This document shows positions 60,401 through 64,000 of a stretch of DNA of 64,000 bases, piece after piece (the stretch's first letter is position 1; the number at the start of each line of letters is the position of its first letter). This stretch comes from Jeotgalibaca sp052266715 (GTDB taxonomy: Bacteria > Bacillota > Bacilli > Lactobacillales > Aerococcaceae). Under the pieces are notes generated by a model, which saw only the letters and a program-made list of their open reading frames with translations, searched no databases and was not told the DNA's origin. The stretch lies in NCBI GenBank assembly GCA_052266715.1, contig JBQPRB010000007.1; one strand, given 5' to 3'. Position numbers and translations under genes: made by a program.

Positions 60401-60764
60401 GGGGATGTTACGGATTCGACAGGCATAGGTCGAGCTTTTGACGCGCTTCGTAGGTTACGACTACGTTAAAACGTTCCAGTTAAATATAACTGACAAAACA
60501 AACAATAACACTTTAGCTTTCGCTGCTTAATAACAGCTAGCTAAGATCCTCTTGGCATCGTCCATGTGCTCAAGTAAGGGTCCCATAACTAGTGGACTAC
60601 GCCGTGACTTTCCACCTGGAGGAATCGGAAGAGATTAATCAGGTTAGCTTCCTGTAATGCCTGCTGAACGGCTAGCCGGAAGCGAAATCCAAATAGTTCG
60701 GATATGAGCGTAGACTTGGAAGTGCCGATATGTTTGGACGCGGGTTCGACTCCCGCCATCTCCA
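60401..60764 (+). ncRNA. ssrA: tmRNA (transfer-messenger RNA)
   Basis: tmRNA rescues ribosomes stalled on broken mRNA and tags the peptide for ClpXP-type proteolysis. The 5' end GGGGATGTTACGGATTCGACA and the 3' T arm plus CATCTCCA acceptor form the tRNA-like domain; CCA is not encoded past the discriminator. The tag frame (60492-60527) encodes DKTNNNTLAFAA followed by tandem TAA TAA, so the added tag would be an Ala from the charged tmRNA plus those residues. The ending AFAA is a typical protease degron. A terminator follows. Confidence 0.95.
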
Positions 60765-60794
60765 TATGAGGCTGAAATTTAGCCCCTGTGTAGT

Positions 60795-60837
60795 AAAAAA
60801 GCTATTCCCACCATAATGGGGGATAGCTTTTTTTTTA
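60795..60837 (+). terminator. ssrA terminator
   Basis: AAAAAAGCTATTCCC / GGGGATAGCTTTTTT with a short loop and a long T run. Repeat array C starts about 14 bp downstream. Confidence 0.9.
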
Positions 60838-60850
60838 TTTTGTCATTTAA

Positions 60851-60993
60851 TTAAACCATTTGGCCCTTACATTTAGATTAAAATGGTCTAATAATGGTTA
60901 ATTAAACCATTTGAGGCAAAAAATTAAGGCGAAATGGTTTTATTCTGAATAATTAAACCATTTGACATAAAATTTAAGGCCCAAATGGTTTAA
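60851..60993. repeat. Alternating inverted-repeat array C (core AAACCATTT, 51-bp period)
   Basis: Six core copies alternate. AAACCATTT starts at 60853, 60904 and 60955; its complement AAATGGTTT (first copy AAATGGTCT) starts at 60881, 60932 and 60983. Both series step by exactly 51 bp. Arms extend to ATTAAACCATTTG in most copies. Inner spacers are 19 bases and two resemble each other (…AATT(T)AAGGC…); the first inner spacer resembles them when inverted. Outer spacers are 14 bases. There is no gene here. Geometry equals arrays A and B with a different core. Confidence 0.9.
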
Positions 60994-61031
60994 TCATTTC
61001 ATCTCACTCAGAAAAATAGTGAAATCAAAAT

Positions 61032-61397
61032 CTAGAGAATAGCTTCAGCAATCAATTTGTCAAATGTACGCACGTCGACGCCTTTTTTCAAATTGATTTT
61101 GAAGTTTCCCGCACGTGTCCATAATTCGACTTCAGCGTTGAAATCAAATAATGTTCCTGCATTTTCAGTGGACCACATATTAATTGAAGAATAAGGGATA
61201 GAGTACATTTCTACTTTTTTACCGGTGATACCTTGGGAGTCTCGGATGATAATACGTTTATTGGTAAAGACTGCATTGTCCCGAATTGTTTGGTAGGCAG
61301 CAATTGCTTGTTCGCCCTCGATTAAAATATTATTCACATCTTTAGGAATGCTGCATTCTGAAATAAAAGTCCACTCCAATATTGTTCCTGTTGCCAT
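61032..61397 (-). CDS. PH domain-containing protein (bacterial PH fold)
   Basis: This 121-residue protein consists of one bacterial pleckstrin-homology-like domain. The family pattern is VFTNKRIIIRDSQGITGKKVEMYSIPYSSINMWSTE (about residues 42-77), followed by beta strands (ELWTRAGNFKINLKKG) and a C-terminal helix. No membrane segment is present. ATG 61397 follows TGGAGG. It is convergent with ssrA across array C. Its role is unknown; these proteins are often linked to stress or membrane binding. Confidence 0.88.
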   Translation of the reverse strand: MATGTILEWTFISECSIPKDVNNILIEGEQAIAAYQTIRDNAVFTNKRIIIRDSQGITGKKVEMYSIPYSSINMWSTENAGTLFDFNAEVELWTRAGNFKINLKKGVDVRTFDKLIAEAIL

Positions 61398-61560
61398 TTT
61401 AAAACCTCCATTAAAAGTTCGAATTTAGATACCATCATTATTGTAACAAATTTGGAAAATGAAAGGTGGGAGATTTCCCCGTGAACAATCCAATTACTAC
61501 CAAATTAGAATGATTATAATGTATAATGAAAGAAGTGAATACAATGAAAAGAGTGATGAG

Positions 61561-62214
61561 ATGGGTACAATTCTAGAAGTTCGAAATGTTTCGTATGTTG
61601 TTGAGGAGAAAGATATTCTTAAAAATGTTACCTTTTCAGTTCAGGAAGGGGATTTTCTAACAATCAAAGGTTCTTCAGGTAGTGGGAAAAGTACGTTATT
61701 ATTAATATTAGGGTCATTATTGAGTCCGACTTCAGGAGAAATTTATTATAAGGGAAAATCTTTGTCAGAGTATAACTTGCCGGATTATCGAAAAGAAGTG
61801 TCCTATACATTCCAAAACGCTTCATTATTCGGTGGAACAGTAGAAGAGAACCTTACATTTCCTTATGAAATTAGGGAGCAGCCATTTGATCGTGAACGGG
61901 CGATTGATTTATTAAAAAAGGTACAGTTATCCGAATCTTACCTGAATCAAAAAATCACCTCCTTGTCCGGGGGTGAAAAGCAGCGGATTGCTTTGATACG
62001 AAATGTTTTATTTACACCAAAAATACTTTTATTGGATGAAGTAACCAGTGCTTTGGATGCGGAAAATCGCAAGGTGATTGGGGAGGCGATTGCGCGTCTG
62101 AACCGCGAAGATGGTGTGACTGTATTGTGGGTGACTCACAATGCTGAAGAAATCAAAAATGCTAAACATACGCTGGAAATGAGAGCAGGGCAACTGGAGG
62201 GTATTGTAAAATGA
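61561..62214 (+). CDS. ABC transporter ATP-binding protein (FetA/YbbL-like)
   Basis: This 217-residue ATPase has Walker A GSSGSGKS (about 37-44), signature LSGGEKQR and Walker B ILLLDEVTSALD. It is the ATPase of a FetAB-type system; in E. coli FetAB is an iron exporter protecting from peroxide. The frame is open back to 61459, but a TATAAT at about 61513 and the AAGAGTGATGAG site favour ATG 61561. It overlaps the permease gene by four bases. Confidence 0.87.
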   Translation: MGTILEVRNVSYVVEEKDILKNVTFSVQEGDFLTIKGSSGSGKSTLLLILGSLLSPTSGEIYYKGKSLSEYNLPDYRKEVSYTFQNASLFGGTVEENLTFPYEIREQPFDRERAIDLLKKVQLSESYLNQKITSLSGGEKQRIALIRNVLFTPKILLLDEVTSALDAENRKVIGEAIARLNREDGVTVLWVTHNAEEIKNAKHTLEMRAGQLEGIVK

Positions 62215-62975
62215 AAGAACTATCAATTTCAAATATGTCTTTAGTATTATCAGGTTTTTTAATCGTTATTGCACTTATCATCGATCGTAAAGAGAAACTC
62301 GAACTAGGTAAGGATATTATCATCGCGGCTGTTCGAGCAGTTATTCAATTATTCGTTATCGGCTATGTTCTTGGCTATGTATTTGATTTGAATAATTTAT
62401 TTGTCACCTCGGTAATGGCGGGATTCATTATCCTCAATGCAGCCTACCACGCCTCCAAACGGGCAAATAATATTGTAAATGCCTTTCCAATTTCCTTAGC
62501 TGCCATAAGTGTTGGGACAATCGTTTCACTTCTTGTTTTACTTTTTTCGGGGACGTTGAAATGGACGCCATCACAAGTTGTTCCCATAACCGGGATGTTG
62601 GCGAGTAGTGCCATGACAGCCATTGGAATTGGATACCGCACCATGCATTCAAAATATACCGATCAACGCCAACAAGTTCTCGAACGTTTGGCATTGGGTG
62701 CTACGGCTCCACAAGCCTCAAAAGCAATTGTCAGAGAAAGTATCAAGGCAGCCCTAGCGCCAACCGTGGACAGCACCAAAACAGTCGGCTTGGTTAGTTT
62801 ACCGGGTATGATGTCCGGGCTGATGTTCGCAGGTATTGATCCAACCGAAGCCATCCGTTATCAAATTGTCGTCATGTTCATGATTGTTGCGACAACGGCA
62901 TTCTCAACCATGATAGCGAGCTACTTAGCTTATCGCAGTTACTTCAATGAGCAGACCCAACTGGTTATTAAATAA
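62211..62975 (+). CDS. ABC transporter permease (FetB/YbbM/UPF0014 family)
   Basis: This 254-residue membrane protein has about seven hydrophobic segments and the UPF0014 features AAVRAVIQLFVIGYVL, NAAYHASKRA, PITGMLASSAMTAIG and VSLPGMMSGLMFAGIDPTEAIRYQ. It forms a two-gene exporter with the preceding ATPase, presumably for iron by analogy with E. coli FetB. ATG 62211 overlaps the fetA-like stop. A terminator follows (62988-63022). Confidence 0.9.
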   Translation: MKELSISNMSLVLSGFLIVIALIIDRKEKLELGKDIIIAAVRAVIQLFVIGYVLGYVFDLNNLFVTSVMAGFIILNAAYHASKRANNIVNAFPISLAAISVGTIVSLLVLLFSGTLKWTPSQVVPITGMLASSAMTAIGIGYRTMHSKYTDQRQQVLERLALGATAPQASKAIVRESIKAALAPTVDSTKTVGLVSLPGMMSGLMFAGIDPTEAIRYQIVVMFMIVATTAFSTMIASYLAYRSYFNEQTQLVIK

Positions 62976-62987
62976 TAATAAAATTCA

Positions 62988-63022
62988 GGGCACTTCCCGT
63001 TTAAGCGGAAAGTGTCTCTTTT
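62988..63022 (+). terminator. Terminator after fetB-like gene
   Basis: GGCACTT-CCCG / GCGG-AAAGTGTC with a short loop and a T-rich end. Confidence 0.7.
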
Positions 63023-63084
63023 ATTGAAAAAATAAATATCTCGACATATCCACCAAAAAATCTCCAACCGCAACCGGAATCTTT

Positions 63085-63112
63085 TTGGATTTTATCGTGT
63101 TTGAAGTATACT
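63085..63112 (+). promoter_or_regulatory. Metallophosphoesterase gene promoter
   Basis: TTGGAT (63085-63090), a 16-bp spacer and TATACT (63107-63112) lie 34 bp before the gene. Confidence 0.6.
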
Positions 63113-63145
63113 TAAACTAACATGGAAACATATAGGAGTGAGAGT

Positions 63146-64000
63146 ATGTTTACAAAGCAAAGGTTAGACGGCGCCTATGAAGGGGCTGTAGTAAAAGAGT
63201 TTGATGAAACAACGAAATATGTGTTTATCAGCGACCACCATCGTGGGGATGGCAGTTTGTCGGATGAGTTTGCACGTAACCGGAATATCTTTCAATATGC
63301 GCTTGATTATTATTATCAAAACGATTATACGTATGTTGAAGCTGGTGATGGCGATGAACTTTGGGAGTACCAAGATTTTAAGCATATAAAAAATGCCCAT
63401 CCGGGGGTATTCGAGACGATAAAGAAGTTTTATGATGACGATCGATTCATTATGATGTGGGGCAATCATAATATCTATCTTAAAGATCCGGCATACGTCG
63501 AAGAACACTATTTTACAAACTACGACGAATACCATGAGACTTTTTTCGATTTTTTGCCTGATTTAAAACCGATTGAAGCTTTGGTATTAAAGAATGAACG
63601 CACGGGTCAGGAAATATTGACTGTCCACGGCCATCAAGGTGATGCACCGAATGACCAGTTTTGGCGACTTACCATGCTTTCCTTAAAATATTTTTGGCGC
63701 TTTTTGCATGCTTTTGGAATTCGAAATCCCTCCAGCCCTGTCAAAAATATTAGTAGGCGACACAAAATCGAGAAAAATTATTCCAAATGGATTGCTGAAA
63801 ATAAAATGATTCTTATCTGTGGGCATACGCACCGCTTCAAGTTCCCTAAAAAGAATGCTTTACCCTATTTTAATACGGGATGCTGTGTTTACCCAACGAT
63901 TATCACTGCTTTGGAGTTAATTGGAGAAGAAATCATACTTGTTCGTTGGCATGTGCAGAGTGATAAAGATGGGAACTTAAGAATTGTCCGCCAAATCATG
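63146..64000 (+). CDS. Metallophosphoesterase family protein (partial, runs off the window)
   Basis: An uninterrupted frame of 285 codons starts at ATG 63146 after ATAGGAGTGAGAG and is still open at the window end. Calcineurin-like metal ligands appear in order: ISDHHRGDGS near residue 30, GDGDELWE near 70, MWGNHN near 114, VHGHQGD near 166 and CGHTHRF near 228. Two of these differ from the textbook forms (DHH instead of DxH; GDGDE). A basic patch lies at SRRHKIEKNYSKW. The fold suggests a phosphodiesterase or UDP-sugar/lipid phosphohydrolase; the substrate is unknown. Confidence 0.85.
   Translation, partial: MFTKQRLDGAYEGAVVKEFDETTKYVFISDHHRGDGSLSDEFARNRNIFQYALDYYYQNDYTYVEAGDGDELWEYQDFKHIKNAHPGVFETIKKFYDDDRFIMMWGNHNIYLKDPAYVEEHYFTNYDEYHETFFDFLPDLKPIEALVLKNERTGQEILTVHGHQGDAPNDQFWRLTMLSLKYFWRFLHAFGIRNPSSPVKNISRRHKIEKNYSKWIAENKMILICGHTHRFKFPKKNALPYFNTGCCVYPTIITALELIGEEIILVRWHVQSDKDGNLRIVRQIM

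Overview
The window looks like core chromosome of a low-GC Gram-positive bacterium of the order Lactobacillales, probably near Carnobacteriaceae; the genus cannot be fixed from sequence alone. Gene order follows the Bacillus/lactic-acid-bacterium backbone: rnc-smc-ftsY-ylxM-ffh-rpsP-khpA-rimM-trmD-rplS, then tdk-prfA-prmC-sua5-glyA-upp-atp, then ywzB-murA-mbl, then cggR-gapA-pgk-tpiA-gpmI-eno, then secG-est-rnr-smpB with ssrA nearby. The sporulation genes that lie between murA and mbl in Bacillus are absent, and several stand-alone PTS IIA proteins and a CtsR-type clpP promoter are present.

Layout. 1-271: right end of an ISL3-family insertion sequence whose transposase continues outside the window. 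328-467: a small non-coding element with the same kind of terminal repeats and an intact 8-bp target duplication. 468-610: an array of short inverted repeats. 0.8-11.3 kb: RNase III, SMC, the signal recognition particle system and a ribosomal protein/rRNA-tRNA modification block. 11.4-23.4 kb: an accessory stretch with two uncharacterised small proteins, aspartokinase, two PTS IIA proteins, a lactonase, an AI-2E family permease, a TetR regulator with a heterodimeric ABC exporter, and a GntR regulator with a membrane protein. 23.4-31.4 kb: MurT/GatD, thymidine kinase, RF1 and its methylase, threonylcarbamoyl-AMP synthase, GlyA and Upp. 31.7-37.8 kb: the eight-gene F-type ATP synthase operon. 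38.1-42.0 kb: YwzB, MurA, Mbl, an EpuA-like peptide, tRNA-Arg(CCG) and ClpP. 42.1-49.4 kb: the CggR-controlled lower-glycolysis operon. 49.4-60.8 kb: second copy of the small element, serine biosynthesis, SecG, esterase, RNase R, SmpB, class III fructose-bisphosphatase, a histidine phosphatase and tmRNA. 60.8-64 kb: another inverted-repeat array, a PH-domain protein, a FetAB-like ABC system and the start of a metallophosphoesterase gene.

Most interesting observation. Three intergenic arrays (468-610, 21580-21769, 60851-60993) share one geometry, a short core repeated in alternating orientation with a 51-52 bp period, but each has a different private core (TGATTACTCA, GCGGCGTT, AAACCATTT). Geometry is conserved while sequence is not. 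I know of no described element with this property. Other points of note: the ISL3-related MITE pair, inserted in one case exactly at the edge of an array; an ATP synthase delta subunit of only 97 residues that lacks its N-terminal domain; paired inverted operator-like sites around the cggR promoter; and an ssrA promoter whose predicted start lies inside the stem of the upstream terminator.
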